Shown here one piece after another: positions 25,391 to 38,800 of a DNA stretch of 64,000 nt; the stretch's first letter is position 1, and each line of letters begins with the position of its first letter. The notes below the pieces were generated by a model. That model made no database searches and had not been told where the DNA came from. It saw nothing but the letters and a program-made list of their open reading frames with translations. This stretch comes from Stenopsyche tienmushanensis (lineage: Eukaryota; Arthropoda; Insecta; Trichoptera; Stenopsychidae), in contig WACJ01000075.1 of NCBI GenBank assembly GCA_008973525.1, forward strand, positions 558,001-622,000, read 5' to 3'. A program made the position numbers and the translations under genes.

Positions 25391-28300
25391 CTGAAAATTT
25401 AAATTTAATTATATTATATTTTCCCCAAAGCCATGATTATTCATAAAACAATCACTCAAAATCAAAATGAATATATAAAAACCGCAATCCACCACAGATA
25501 GCCATCGTTTATTTTATAACCCCTTATTATTTCACTAAGCTTTCTTTTTGAATTTTTGCTGTGTTCATATACAAATCATCAGAAATTATGCATTGTTTGG
25601 CCTAAAAGTGATTTAACATTTTTTTAAGCGAAAAGTATTAAATATAGAATGTTGATATTTAGTGTGTTGACTAGGCGATCTTTATTGTACATAAAAATAC
25701 TTTTTTAAAGTTTGACAAATTATGTTAATACGTGAGCGATGACTTCATCACGGAAGTCTTAAGTCCTGAACACATAATTTGCAGCATAAAAATTAAACAT
25801 ATTTTTAGTGTATATAGTATTGTTTATAGTTTGACCTATAATTAAAAAGAAATATTTAAAAATAAAAAAGTAGTGAGCAATCGAAGAAAATTATGTATTT
25901 TTATCAAAATTTTTTGTTCATTAAATAAAAATATTTAAATATTTTTAGATAATTATAAGTCAAATGATGAAAACGTTTATTTTACATATGCTTACCAAAT
26001 TTCATAAAGAATACTCATCTAAAGCGTATGGGAGCACTTCCATGAGATTGAAAAAAGGAGTTTCGAGAAAAACGTATTTAAGGTTTCTCTTCTCCTCGTC
26101 GGCCTATAACATTGCAAATTTCATTTATATCGACGTAAAATTTACTGACAGTATTTTCAAATATTAAATCTTTCCAATACACAAAGAAAAAAAATATTTT
26201 AACCAACAAAGAAAAGAAAAAAACTGATCCAAAAGTGTATATTTTTGGAATTTTTCAATAATTTGCCTCAAAGTTTAACAACCTCAAAGCTTCGTTCATT
26301 ACACTATATAGTGTTTATGATATGTTTAAAGACATAATATGTTCCCTCGTTGATTACTACCTTCTCCTGAATATATTCCCTGTAATAAACGGGGGCTACC
26401 TGTATAAAAATGTGCTTTTACTCTTAACTTTATTTATCATTTAAATTATACTTATGAACAACAACAATAAAATATCATAGCATTGTGATACAAAATCGTT
26501 TTAAAATCATCTTCAAACCTCATTAATCTGAAATGATAGACTCGATAGGATTCTATACTAAGAATTTCGCTATTGTAGAGTTATGTATATTATTAATTCC
26601 GATATCATAATATCATTTACGATTAAGAATATGACATATTTTTGTGATAAATAATAAAAATTCAAAAAGAAAAATAATATTATGTATCCACGAAGGATCT
26701 GCAGCCATCATCGTTCATAGTTTCGCTTATTTCGTTTTAATACATTAGGTTTTGCTATTTATGGAAGAAAAGCGAAGAAAGCATTACCATAAAGCAGCTC
26801 GCTACAATAGTTCTTCATAAGGTGCCATATGCATTATCAAACGTAGACCATCTTTATAAGAGATTTTTCTATGGCTAGAGTATTTTTATGTGGAAAATTT
26901 TCATTGTACACAAATAAACAAGGACAAAATTATTCGAGTATTTTTAGATTGAATAAAATCGAAGAATGGGATTAGATAGAATGATTGTTAAAAATCAGAT
27001 ACTCTCGGGTAAATTTTGATATTTAAATCCAAGTTCACCCTGTTTTGGAAAAGTAAATATTGGGTCAATTGAATTTGTTGAAATCATATTTTGAAGGTAG
27101 CTTAAAAATATCATATTTTAAAAATCTTCCATCCAATGTCGTATATTGCATTCAAATTTGTGGCAACAAGTATTTGCACTATTTTTTAAATAAAATATTG
27201 TACAAATATAAGTAAAAAATATAATAAATCATCCTAATTGAGGTTATTCGGAAAGTTTGCCTTCCGAAAATATATAGGTCATACAAGTAGAATATTCCCA
27301 TGCTCGGGAAATATTTTATTCGATTGACTTAGCATGTAGCTAGCGAAATTCAAATAAAAATCATTTTTTCTAAAAGCATTTCTTCATGATTTCGCTATTA
27401 AAAGTAGAGCTTTGCCTGGATTCCAAGCATAAAGCAATGGAGCATCGATTGAAGCTGGAGTGAAGTCGAAGCATAGATAATTTTAAATGCTTCATTACTC
27501 CAGATTTTTCCCTGTTATAAATTTCATATTTAAAAAAAATAATAAAGTATTTTCAGCACAAAATAAACATTATTTTTAAGATACTAACCCCCATTTTTAT
27601 TACATCTATGAACTGAACATTGTTTAAGATTATGTTTGAATACAAAGATATTAGACATGTGCAACTCCTCATATAGAACCATTGAATATCATTTTCTTAC
27701 AATCACACCTCTTGCAAATTTCAAAAGAAGATACAAACCAAAAATTTAAATACCAAATTAATTTAAGAATTTTTTAAATATAATTAATATCGTCAACTTC
27801 TATCATTTATTTGGATTTTCTCGACTGAAAAAATGTATCTCTACACAGTCTAATATAATGTCAAGAAGTTTATCATTAACGTATATTGCCTTGAATTGAA
27901 TAAGTTCTTTAAGCTTCTGTTAAATTCAGCGACCATACCGTTTTAGCAAATGACGTAAAATACACACAGGGGTGAATTTGTAAAATAAATGAAACGTGAT
28001 TTCGAAAAAAAACCACGGAACGATCTTAAGACGTACTAAAAACGTAGTCGTGAAAATCTTCACCGTCAACTTCTGTTAGCAAGTTTTCCCTCAAACAAGC
28101 GAGTTTTCTCTTTTTATTTCTCCCCTCGACGTCTCTTTTTTCCGGCCGGAACCCCAAAATAGAACTTCGATTTAATCAAATTGAAGACTTTTTATTTATT
28201 TAATTCGCATGTATTCCGGGCGCAGACGTCTTTGCGGCCGGCGTTAAAACGAACAGGGGATGAAATAAAAATGTATACGCGCGAGACAAAGATGGACTCT

Positions 28301-28502
28301 TTAAATAGGAGAATCGCATAAATTAACATCCCCATTTCTGAAAATGAGTTAATTAATCAAATCTAATAAATCTCGTTCGTTTCTTATATTCGCCGTCCCA
28401 TTTATATCGCGGCGCTCACAATAATTTATTAGGGCTTATTAATATTTTAGGTTTGCGGTTGGTTAATGAAGAATTTAATAAATAATATATTGCGTGTCTC
28501 AC
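25391..28502 (-). other. Nmdar2 intron (3.1 kb)
   Basis: This is an AT-rich intron with donor GTGAGA and acceptor AAATTTTCAG. A relatively GC-rich island at about 28100-28300, just downstream of the donor, contains CGGCCGG-type short palindromes but no frame I can support. Open frames such as 25964-26167 on the plus strand have no recognisable content. Confidence 0.7.
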
Positions 28503-28670
28503 CTAAATAAGGCGTGTTCATTAGTCGACGGCGGTAAAGCTAAAATTTTCGGTGAAAGAGGAGGCGTGTTGATGATGGATGATAGATCTTTCCGAAGAGT
28601 CAGGCTTGAAGAAACGTCCGACTCGGCTAAAAGGGTGAATGAATGCCAGTGGGTATGTAACAGTAACGAT
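28503..28670 (-). CDS. Nmdar2: NMDA-type glutamate receptor subunit 2, internal exon (amino-terminal domain, part 2)
   Basis: A 168-bp exon between acceptor TTTTGTCTTTCAG and donor AG|GTGAGA. It begins with one base that completes the codon from the previous exon, then reads SLLLHTHWHSFTLLAESD and continues to EHALF plus AG. The HW-x-SF-x-LL strand corresponds to the W-x-x-F-x-L(V) strand of GluN subunits, and 'LTLRKDLSSII' fits the following helix. The last two bases join the A that opens the next exon, giving ...EHALFR-RLADVSRSTRG, a natural continuation into the next conserved strand. There are no internal stops. Two other frames are also open here, but only this one splices in phase with both neighbours. 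Product and location are as for the other receptor exons: an extracellular lobe of a glutamate-gated cation channel subunit at the neuronal membrane. Confidence 0.85.
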
Positions 28671-29561
28671 CTGAAAGACAAAACAAACAGAATATACTTT
28701 AAGCATGTACATTAATATTAGCGTCAGGATGTGAGTCAATTAGCGATGATGCTGTTCGATAATCGTAAGCAAATATTGTGCTTTGAAGTCCTTGCACAAT
28801 TTCAATTGGCGTATTGAATTGTACCGCATGATCCTGTGTCAAAGACAATGTTTGAAAGCATTTCTGAGTGACAAACTCAGAATCATCTCATATATATACG
28901 ACAGAGAATGTCTTTGTTATCCTGGCAAATTATGTATGCTTGTCATTATATAGCTTGAGCTTTCAAAGTACATTCCAAAAATAACATTTTTATAAGAATT
29001 TATAAACAAATTCTGATAAAAATCTTCAAATTAAGGCCAAAATATAATTTATTTACTCCAGTTCTATACATTTTAAACCATAGTCTTATCAGAAAGAGCG
29101 CTATTTATTAAATGAAAATCATTTTTCATCCCTTTTTAATATATATATATAAGATAACATAAAGTATATTTATAAACTATCAACCCCTTTCAAATATACG
29201 GACAATATCCCATTTTCCTATTATCTTATTGAGTATTTACAAGGTCTCTATTATGAAGTGTCGATATTATAAATGTCTCTCTTTCCTTAAAGTCTTCCAT
29301 AATGGTTGAAGTATTTCATCTATTTTCATAGAAATTTACTTGGAAAGAGTCAATTTTGCCTTCTTCGGGCAATCTGGTAAGCCTTCATTAAATCTTATCG
29401 CACCACAAACATCAAGAGACTATATTAAGTTATTTATTTGGGCTAAATAGTTGAATTAGATTGATACAAAAGTTTTCGCGTATTTTGTTTTTAATACTGA
29501 CTTCCAGATATATTTCAATATTATAATCCTAAATTTGATAAATATTATAATAATATAATAC
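28671..29561 (-). other. Nmdar2 intron (891 bp)
   Basis: This is AT-rich intronic sequence between two receptor exons. It ends on the minus strand with a pyrimidine-rich TGTTTTGTCTTTCAG acceptor. A short (TA)n run lies near 29140-29155. I see no transposon or coding sequence in it. Confidence 0.7.
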
Positions 29562-29623
29562 CTTAAGGCATGTAGTGTTTCTCTTGCAGTCGTTTCTAGG
29601 CGAACTTCCAAAGGATGAATGTC
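29562..29623 (-). CDS. Nmdar2: NMDA-type glutamate receptor subunit 2, internal exon (amino-terminal domain, part 1)
   Basis: A 62-bp internal exon. On the minus strand it is preceded by TTTGTTCCAG and followed by the weak donor GTATTA. It starts in phase 0, reads DIHPLEVRLETTARETLHAL and ends with two bases (AG). Those are completed by the first base of the next exon to give Arg, so the join reads ...HALR-SLLLHTHW. This matches the place in GluN amino-terminal domains where a beta strand and a helix lead into the conserved Trp-x-x-Phe strand. The domain is extracellular, belongs to the periplasmic-binding-protein-like fold and modulates channel gating. The exon is too short to identify alone; its assignment rests on strand, phase and fit to the exon at 28503-28670. 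The preceding exon, which should carry the signal peptide and first lobe, was not found in the 34 kb at higher coordinates. Confidence 0.72.
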
Positions 29624-32600
29624 CTGGAACAAATATAAATTTTAAATGTAGTGTTGTATAGCTTAAATTTGCCATCAATATTAAATGGTGAATGATACAT
29701 TTTTAAATACAAATCAGATAAAATTTATATGAAGATTTTTATCTTGTAAAGCAAAATGTAAATACACTTTAGATGCTGTCTAAAATTTGAAATAAAAAAT
29801 CTGTTGTACTATAACAATTCAGTATTTTCAGTATCTAAATCCGAAATGTTAGATTAATGTATATTTCAAATATTTCCTTATTTCGACCTGAAAATTTTCT
29901 CTCCCAATATCTGTTCCTTAGATATAGCTTTGTCTGGGTGGAAATAAATTGAGCTCGCATTACCGAACTCCAGGATTTCTCTCGGTAAAGTTACCACCCC
30001 GTTTTTGACAGATCGTCAACAAACAGCAGAAACGGGGTAAAATTCCTCAATGGCAAACAATTTACATCAAAACAGGAAACAGCGTCCCGTCTTTGTTTCA
30101 CTGAAATATATCGGCAGGCCGAAAGTTTGGTAATGAATGTGCCAGGTTGATATCGATATCTATAATTGCTCCGGCAAATTCATTGTTCCTCTATTAATTG
30201 AACACTTCCAAAGGCAGATAAGCAAACATCAGCAAAACAGATTCGGTGCTGCTTACATTAAGGGTTGCGCCTTACTTTGCCCGACTCTGACAACAGCCTC
30301 GTTTGCCATTCACGAGGGTTGATTAATTACTAATTATAGCAACTCAATAAATAATCGATTTAGGCCTAATTGTGAGATAAAGCGAACCGAATTGTAAGAT
30401 AAATTCGTCTGTTGTGCCAAATTCTCCTCGCGCCTTATTTGGCCTAACCTTGCTCGAGATTTCGATCTATATTTATTACAATAGACGATGACGTTTTATA
30501 TAAATATGTGCCAAATTTAAAACATTTCAACACGCACAACAAATTTCGCTTGAATCAATTGATAATATATTAAATACAATATAATTTTGCATTTACGCTG
30601 AAAAATCATTATTAACAAGAAAAAATACTTATCCAATTTAAGAGTAGTTTCCATCATATTATAAAATATATTTTCATCGATAAGCTAATTTTTTAGAACC
30701 ATTGTTGTTAAATATTGTGGAATTTCTTCATAGAAAACTTCGAAAAACTATTGTATAAAATCGACATAAGATGGACTTTTATTTCTTGTGGTACAGTTCA
30801 AAGCTCTGAACAAATAGCAATCAGATGGTATTATATCCTGTAAATCTTGCTAAATTGCAATGTCCGATTCCCTGATTCTTTTCTGAGTCAATTTTGCTCT
30901 ATATAACATTACTTGGAAATTCTGATATATTTGAGCATGTTCAATTAGATATTGCAATCTCTCAAATTGTGCATAAACATATTAAAAGTTCATATAATAT
31001 CATGAGATGGATTATAAAAATAGCGTAAAAAAGACGCGGTTCTCATGCAAAATTTCGGGATACATAATATTTTCACATTTAATTTAGTCATATCATTATT
31101 ATCATCGTAAATCCCTGATTATTATAGTCATTGTAAGGCTTCATAGTATTGCACCCCTATTGTAAATAAGCTAAGCTTTTAAGAAAGAGGGCAGATCTAT
31201 TGACAAGCCAAAATTTCGACTGAATAATGAAATATATATCATTGCTATAACTATTAATTGATAAATCAGAGCTTGAATAAATATTTTTTAAGTATCCCTA
31301 AAGTTTAAATATTCTATAATCTTATTCTAACTTTGTTAATAATTTCATAGCAGCATTACAATATATTGATCTTGGATTTAATAATGTTCACTGTGTGTAA
31401 TGGGCTTGATCTAATGTAATCATATTGTCTCTCAACTGATGCAAATTGTATTGTAAGCCAATGTTCAACGATTAGTCAATGATCAGTGATGATTGGCCAC
31501 CGATCTAAATTATATCAACAATATTAAGTTATTTTCATAATGATTTATATGTATAATTAAATTCAGCATGCTTATTATAAACAATGTCGATATGAGCTTA
31601 AATAATTATGCTGATTAACTAAAGATTATTAATTTGAAATGATAATGGTCAAGATGTATTTAATGTGCTATTATAGGACTTAAAAGCTGGAACTTTAATT
31701 ATTAAATGGTAAAAAAATTGGGTCGGATATAAAAAGTTTTAAGTTGGAGTATATTCACTAAAACTAAAAATACAAGCCCTCATTTGGAAAAAATCACGTA
31801 GTGCTTAATTGTACTCATGTAAACCCAGCTTAATTCGGCTTCCATGGAAAATAGTACAAACTGTTCCTGTCCCAGCATTTTCGTATTGTATGAATCTAAC
31901 TTTTTATTCCTGTTTCGTGCCTGGAATATCAAGAGAACTTTGTACGTTTCTCCACAGGGTAAATTGCATTTTCTCAACTGGATCTCAACCCAGGTTAATC
32001 TGCTTACTTAGTTTTAAACTTTTGCCATTTTTACAATTCGTCATTCGTCTTTAATTTCGTATCAAAGACAGGGGCTAACAATTTTGCTAAAAAAATAATT
32101 TTATATATGGAGTAATTGCAATATAAATCAGATCATCATTGTAATATACTATCGTTTTTCATATAAATCTATATATTTTTCATACTACAAAAAATATAAT
32201 TTTACGTAAAACTATATTGACAATTCAATCAAAAGTTTCGCTCAGTCTGGATTCCAAATTTTGCTCGTCAACGACGTAAAGTTTGAACAAGAACTATAGT
32301 ATCGAATGACACCAAGCTGTAAAGTTGATCTAAAAATCCAATTTGCATACGAAGCGCAACATATTATACTTACCTATGAATTTAAATGAAAATCTATTGT
32401 TTGTTCAAAATTGAAGGTATTAAAAAGTTTCGAATCAATATGTATATTAAATAACTCTATTTTGATCCATAAACATGCATTTTGTATTTCACTCGCAGCT
32501 CGGAATTATGAAAGCTGAAGGCAACGTGACGATTGCCAAAATGAGCCAGCTTATTTTGGTTTCAGGGCGTTAAAACATTCTTTGCCTTTTTTCATCTCAT

Positions 32601-33270
32601 TTCCCTCTTTTTCAGCTCACGTCGGTCCGTTGTCTCAGTTTAATTAATTAGTCTTGGAAGGCATTCATCACCGGCTTTCCTCCATGGAGCTACAAGGATT
32701 TTGAATCGAGGTTAAATAAGGGATGTTTTTGTGCTTTCTGTCCTGCCGTATTGTTAGCAGAAGAAAACTGTTGTCGCTTCTTTTTTTAAAAGGTCCGACC
32801 AACGTGGCACGTTAACAATGATAATTTTGACAACTTTAACACGACATAACTTTTGCATTAGGGTTTCCTCGTGTTTATAGAGATGTAATCTGTCAAAAAA
32901 TTACACCACAAGAATTTCAATATAAAAAATTGAACATGGATGTCTATCAAATAACAATCATTTCAAAGTTTTTTATTAAAATGGAACAAAGATAAAAAAA
33001 TAAATAACTGATGATATATTTTTAATCAATCAACTCCAAATGTGTGTTTCATGTATAAATTGTTTGCGTGTTCATATGGTCACATTAATCTTGATCATTA
33101 TTACGTTATTTTCAATAGTCTCTTAGTTTATTTGTAAGCTTTAAATAATAGTATCGAGTTTATAAAATTCGTTTATCATAAAAATGTTGATATGAGGATA
33201 ACATATATTACCTATTTATGTGACCAATGTCTACTGCTTTGATATGAATTTCATAACGTTTTTATCTATC
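29624..33270. other. No recognisable gene; presumed upstream Nmdar2 intron
   Basis: ACCCCGTTT at about 29994 and AAACGGGGT at about 30030 form a 9-bp inverted repeat with a ~26-nt spacer. Otherwise the stretch is AT-rich. The short open frames (30137-30322 plus, 31780-31977 minus) have no known motif. No upstream receptor exon could be found. Confidence 0.45.
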
Positions 33271-33625
33271 TTCTACCTAATATATGAAAATGAATTGGGT
33301 TTTGTTCGTTCGAAATGCGCTGCCGTACCATTCATCGAATTGCAATAAAACTTCGTTCATTTATTGCTAAGAATTTCGCGAGTAACATAGGCATAGTCTA
33401 ATATATAAAAATAAATGTTTGTTTGTCTGTATTTAATGCGCTGCCATACCATTCATTCGATTGCAATAAAACTTTTCCAACTTATTGTTTGCACTTTTAC
33501 AAATAATATAAGTATAGTAAAATTGACTTATAGTAGATCTTATATATAAAAATCAATGTTTGTATGTTTGTTCATATTTTAAGAATTAATACTTCTGTGG
33601 CGGCAACGCGCTGGGTATCAACTAG
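33271..33625 (+). mobile_element. Helitron-like non-autonomous element with tandem ~120-bp units
   Basis: Three unit starts of the type TATATAAAAATAAATGTTTG lie near 33274, 33396 and 33538. Two share the following block of GCGCTGCC(G/A)TACCATTCAT and ATTGCAATAAAACTT about 122 bp apart. The last part contains GCGGCAACGCGCTGGGTATC and ends CTAG followed by T at 33622-33626. A 3' end of CTRR before T, with GC-rich sequence just inside and no terminal inverted repeats, is the Helitron pattern. It is non-coding. Confidence 0.6.
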
Positions 33626-35238
33626 TATATAATATATATTATTGTTATGAATGCAATTGCATTCATCAAGATGTATCATTTGAGGTGGCTTTTCTTATTG
33701 CATTTTTTGAAAGTAAATTGATGTTTAAACATTAAATTTCAAATGATAAATCAGCTTCGTGCTTGGACGGTTTATTTTGAGTAATTATAGTCATTGCTTG
33801 ACTCTATATTATTTAAATTATTTGTGCTATGTTTTAAAATCCAAGCATGAAAATTTTCCTTGATAATTACGTTACATTTAACTCGTTCTTTAATCCATGA
33901 TCAGTATGGTACAAAAAAGTGAAAACACTGTCACAAAAGACACTTTGCGACAAAAGAACCTTCTACAATACATCAATCAACCGCAACCGTTTGTCGGCAC
34001 TGGACTACAAAACCATCATCAATTAATCTCGCAGATAGTCAAGAATTGCCCGGGAAAAGATTTCCCAAGAACGACGTGCCTCGGCTGCTAAAGAAAAAAA
34101 TAAGAAAGAAAAAACCGAAAAGTTTCCCTCCTATTGGGAAATATTCACGTCACGATAAAGAAATTCCATCGAGCCTTTCCTAGAGATCATTTATAACGGT
34201 GTAGCTACTTCCGCCGGAAAACTTTTCTTCATATATATTTAAAAAGGAACCGAAGCCTATATTGTTTAAAACTGCCGAATTTTTCCATATTAAATTTTAA
34301 TTAAAACTTCGCCGAAGCAACTTCGAACGAGTCCTGCGGGGTAGTCCAAAAATATCATGCAAATTTTTTCCGGTCAAAATTAGACACACACACCCTCGTA
34401 TTATCAAAACGTCGAAAAGATGGCCAACCTGCGAACAAAACGGCACATCATTCAAACTGGGCAATCCTAGAGTGTTCAACTAGCGTCTAATTAAATTGGT
34501 ATAGAACCACGAATATCTTACAGAACTCAATTTCGACAAGTGCTATTCATCATGCAGTATAAGAGCTTAAGCATTTCGAAAGCATTGAAGATTAACTGTG
34601 TCAGCACAAATTTTCCGTCGATAAATTCTGGACCATCTCGGAAGTCTTCCATGCCAATATATCGAAAATTTAGCAAACTTTGGATAATACAAGCGAGCTG
34701 AATTTCTCATAACGGATAGAAAAATGTTTCATCGCATTTTGGTTAATGTTTGAAAGACTAGAAGTTTTTAAAAGTCTTTGTAGTGGGATTTATATTCGCA
34801 ACCACCAACAAAGATTTGCTTTCTACAAAGAGACATCATGCCGATCTTTTGTTTTCAGTCGATTCATATTCTATCCATATGCTTTGTGCGTAGGCTCTCT
34901 TGTGGGTGTAAATCCACCTTTGGAAAGACACCAAAGAGCACTATTTATTTCGACGATTGATTTAATCCCTACGAAATGTCAATTTCATTTGAGCGTATTT
35001 CTTATGTACAACTTTTTTCGACCCATTAACTTGGAACACAATACGTTTCTATTATAAATGTATTTCTTGTTAAATGTACTGAAAAAACCATATAAAAGAT
35101 ACTATTGTATACTACCGGCACTAATATTTCATTTGAAAATGACGAAGACAGCATGATCTATAAATTAGCTGCTAAATTTTGAAGCAATGAAAAGCATTAA
35201 ATATTACCGCATTAAAATGTTGATATGACTAAGGAGTC
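33626..35238. other. No recognisable gene
   Basis: The 103-codon plus-strand frame at 34746-35057 and the frames at 33897-34091 and 34297-34479 show no known motif, and codon bias is unremarkable. Confidence 0.5.
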
Positions 35239-35831
35239 CAGTCCCGAGCAAAAAATTTCAATTCCAGGATTGAATTAGACCATCCTGGGATAAATCCCGG
35301 TTTTTTCGATAGCTTAAGAAACTACATTGATGAATCCCACTTGTTGGAGGTATCGTCATCAGTGTGACTGATAAAATTCCTTTCTGTTGAGACACGGAGG
35401 AAAACTCGAAAAATTCCCGATTTCTCGACAATTTATTAATTTCCGTCGCTGCAGATGAATAATTATATACTATAATACTTTGATGAGATTTGTAATTATA
35501 TTAAGGAAGAATATAAAAATTCTGAACCCCGTATCCATCGTATTTCATATCGATATTCCCATTATTAGAGTCGAGGTGTAGTAAATACATCACCGGTAGG
35601 GAAAGGCTTATATAACAATTTGAAAAATATATATGTAATGTATATATGTATACATACATTAGACAGTTACTGCCCCTAGGCGTCGCCTAAGCTCGCTAAT
35701 TAGTAGTTACGCCACTGTTTTCAAGCGTTCAGATTTTAGCGGAAATATCTCGATTTATTAGCCTTCATCGTGCTGGTGAGATGTACGATTTCTGTTAGAT
35801 AATAATTTCAATCCCGAATTTTTCGGGACTA
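35239..35831. mobile_element. hAT-like non-autonomous element, copy 1 of an inverted pair
   Basis: The outer ends CAGTCCCGA (35239) and, reversed, TAGTCCCGA (35831) are near-identical, with CCGGGAT/ATCCCGG repeats just inside. An internal block reads, on the minus strand, CAGTGGCGTAACTACTAATT, then GCGAGCTTAGGCGACGCCTA and GGGGCAGTAAC. CAGTG-type ends are typical of hAT-like elements, so one element may be nested in another. The section 35380-35831 is repeated in reverse at 54111-54565. I could not confirm an 8-bp target duplication. Confidence 0.55.
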
Positions 35832-38800
35832 CGTTTACTAATCCCGGAATTCATAAGCACCTAAAACTGTCCGGGATCCCGGGGATATTTTTTCTAATGA
35901 AAGGAACTATTTATTTTTCTAATGAAGGGAAGCGAGTTTTCTTTAATTTGAAAATATGTGGCTAACAAAAATATATTTTAGAGACATGGGTACCAGCTTG
36001 ATGGTGCTTATTTTTTATTTAGTGCTAATATTATTAATTTATCAAGTGTTTTCATGGAACCACATGTGACATAACAAGTTTTATTAATGTCATTAGACGA
36101 CCAAGCGTAAAATAGCAGAAGATAATTTTAAGGGATTAATGGTGATTAAATAATTCATTTTAGTACAATTATATCACTAATAAATCTGCAAATGGCTAGA
36201 TGCTTTTATTGAAAAAAAATGCTGATCTTTCAAGATGACATGCAGTGTTTTTATTGTATTGTCAATTTTTGAACGTAGGTTATAATTCAATTCATTTTAT
36301 TGTATCTTTGTAAATATTACAGATTCCCATATTACATTTCTACCCCTTTATTCCATTAGCCAATTCATCCCTTCCTTATTTTTATTGCAAACGCAACTGG
36401 ATGGCTTCATTTATTTTATTGCAAATTGAATCTTGTAATATTTCTAGCAGAATCCTTTTTATGATATTAGTTCGCGTTATTGAATTTTAATCAATTTTTA
36501 AATTGACATAAAATTCTTATTGATATTTTTAAAAATAAAACCTTCATTAATTTAAACTAACTCTTATCCATTTTTAAAAGCAAATGTTTCAATTCAAGTG
36601 TATAAAAATGTGAATTTAAGAGTTTATTTATACACCCATTTACTTTGATTATGACATTATTATTAAAAAAGTTTATGTATAAATCCTTAATAATAAAATG
36701 AATAAAGTTTTAGCACTTAATATTCTTTCCCCATTTGAATGAGAATCGTTTAAATTTTCTCGTATGCCTTCATACAAAAAGAAAACCATTTATACAAAGT
36801 GCTTAGAAATAATCCGGAAAAAAAAACAATCAAGCAGAAAACAAAGCAAACAAGTATGTAGTTGTGTGTTTATCGATCGTGTAATTCCTGTGACACTTTC
36901 GTTAGACTATGAAAATGGCTGTTGTGGATATCGCCAATACATGGCACCCATGGGAAACTTTAAAGAAGAAAAGAAATAAAATAAACAGCAAAGAAAAAGC
37001 AAACAGCGAGGCGTAGATGACCCAAGATAATCAGTTGTTGTGAAAACCACCGAAGCTTTTCCAGAAAATTGGGCCCTGAAAAGGCATGAGATACAGACTG
37101 AAAATAGCGATATCATTAATTTTATTTTTACTCAAGTATACATTTGATAATATCTCAAAAAATAGCATAATATGCTGAAAAACACAATAGCGGATAATGA
37201 TCCTGAATCATCGAAAAATACAATTTATCGACATACAATTACCAATTTTAAGAATAGTGCTCATTTTCTTACGGAATTGATTTTTTATGTGATGCTTAAG
37301 ATACAATATATTAGAATATTTTGATTTTTATAAAAATATGAACATATAATTCAAAGCAAAATATAATTCCTGGTCATTCATGCTGTATGTTAAATTACTC
37401 ATGATAAAGCGTGAGCAATTTTCTCAGACTATCCTTCATTAATTACAATAAACTGCTTTCATGACCTTTTGATAGTTGGAGTAATTCATTGGATAAGTGG
37501 ATAATTTCTTGCACATCACACCAAGCACAAAAAATAGCTTTCCTTAGGATTTAGATATAAGCTATACAATGTTTGGAATAATTTAAAGACAGCTACATTT
37601 TTGCGCTTAAAATTATCATAAATCCTTATTTAGCCCTCAATTAAAAATTATTGAAGATATTCATTGATATTTTTTGTCCCAAATTATTTATAAGACAAGT
37701 TTAAATTATTCTATACTGTATCCATGCGGTACAATTTCCTTTAATATGATCTAGCGTGAATTTAATTTAATTAATGGTGAGATAAAGTTAATTTTGAAAT
37801 ACAATTTGAAATAGGGGTCTGTTTTTATCCGATAGATATGTTCAACGGGGAGTCGCATAGAAAAAATCGAATAAAAAAAGACTTGAACTACATAGAAAAC
37901 TAAAGGATAAGTTCATTGAAATGTGTGGCTTCACCTTAAAAACATACTAGGCCGCTAAGAAAGAAACATTTAAAGGTGGTTCCACGATTGTATTTTTCGG
38001 TTCTAAAGGGTTTAAAGGAAGTAATTTCGCTTTATATTTCACAAGCGTCGTTAAAATTAATATTAGATAGAAAAATGCATGTAAAAAGTGGCAAAGTTTT
38101 TTAATTAAAGAAGAGTTTTAATAGTATCGGCGCTAAGCTCAAAACTTATAAAACAGATTACATCTCAATTGGCCAGCAATCTCAAAGGGGAAGATTAAAC
38201 TATACAAAAATAATAGAATATTATGCAAAGGGGCTATCTATTCCCGGGTTGAAGATCGCCTCCGAGCGAAAAGTTAAATTCGCTAATATCACTTTTATTC
38301 CCGACCGAAAAAATTGAGATCCTTTCTCCAAAAATCATCTTTCTCACATACAAGATCTGATATAGAACATCTGGTGGCTTCTTTCCGAAGAATGTACAAA
38401 TCAGAGTTGACGTCTCGTGAGATTTTGATCGAATTACGTTTCAGTCCACCAGATACAAAACTTGTACACGAGTTACAAATTATATTTAAAATTAAATCCT
38501 TCACGGGGGGGTAGAATAAATAAATTTATCGAATTTCAGGGGTCACAGCATCGGTATTTTTCAATCAGTCCCCGTCCCATTGCTTTTCGAATATCCCATT
38601 GAACCGTCGCATTTCGACCGTGAAACTTTCATAATTTCAACAATGATCGTGCGGAAAATTTTTAAATTAATGTCTGATATCATCGTCCGCTTCGGCGAAT
38701 TTATCGATTTGTCCCTAGTGTCAAACTGTCACCGCATAATTGACAGATGCGTGCAAAAATATTTTATTTATTTTCTAAAAAAAATAACTCAAACATTTGG

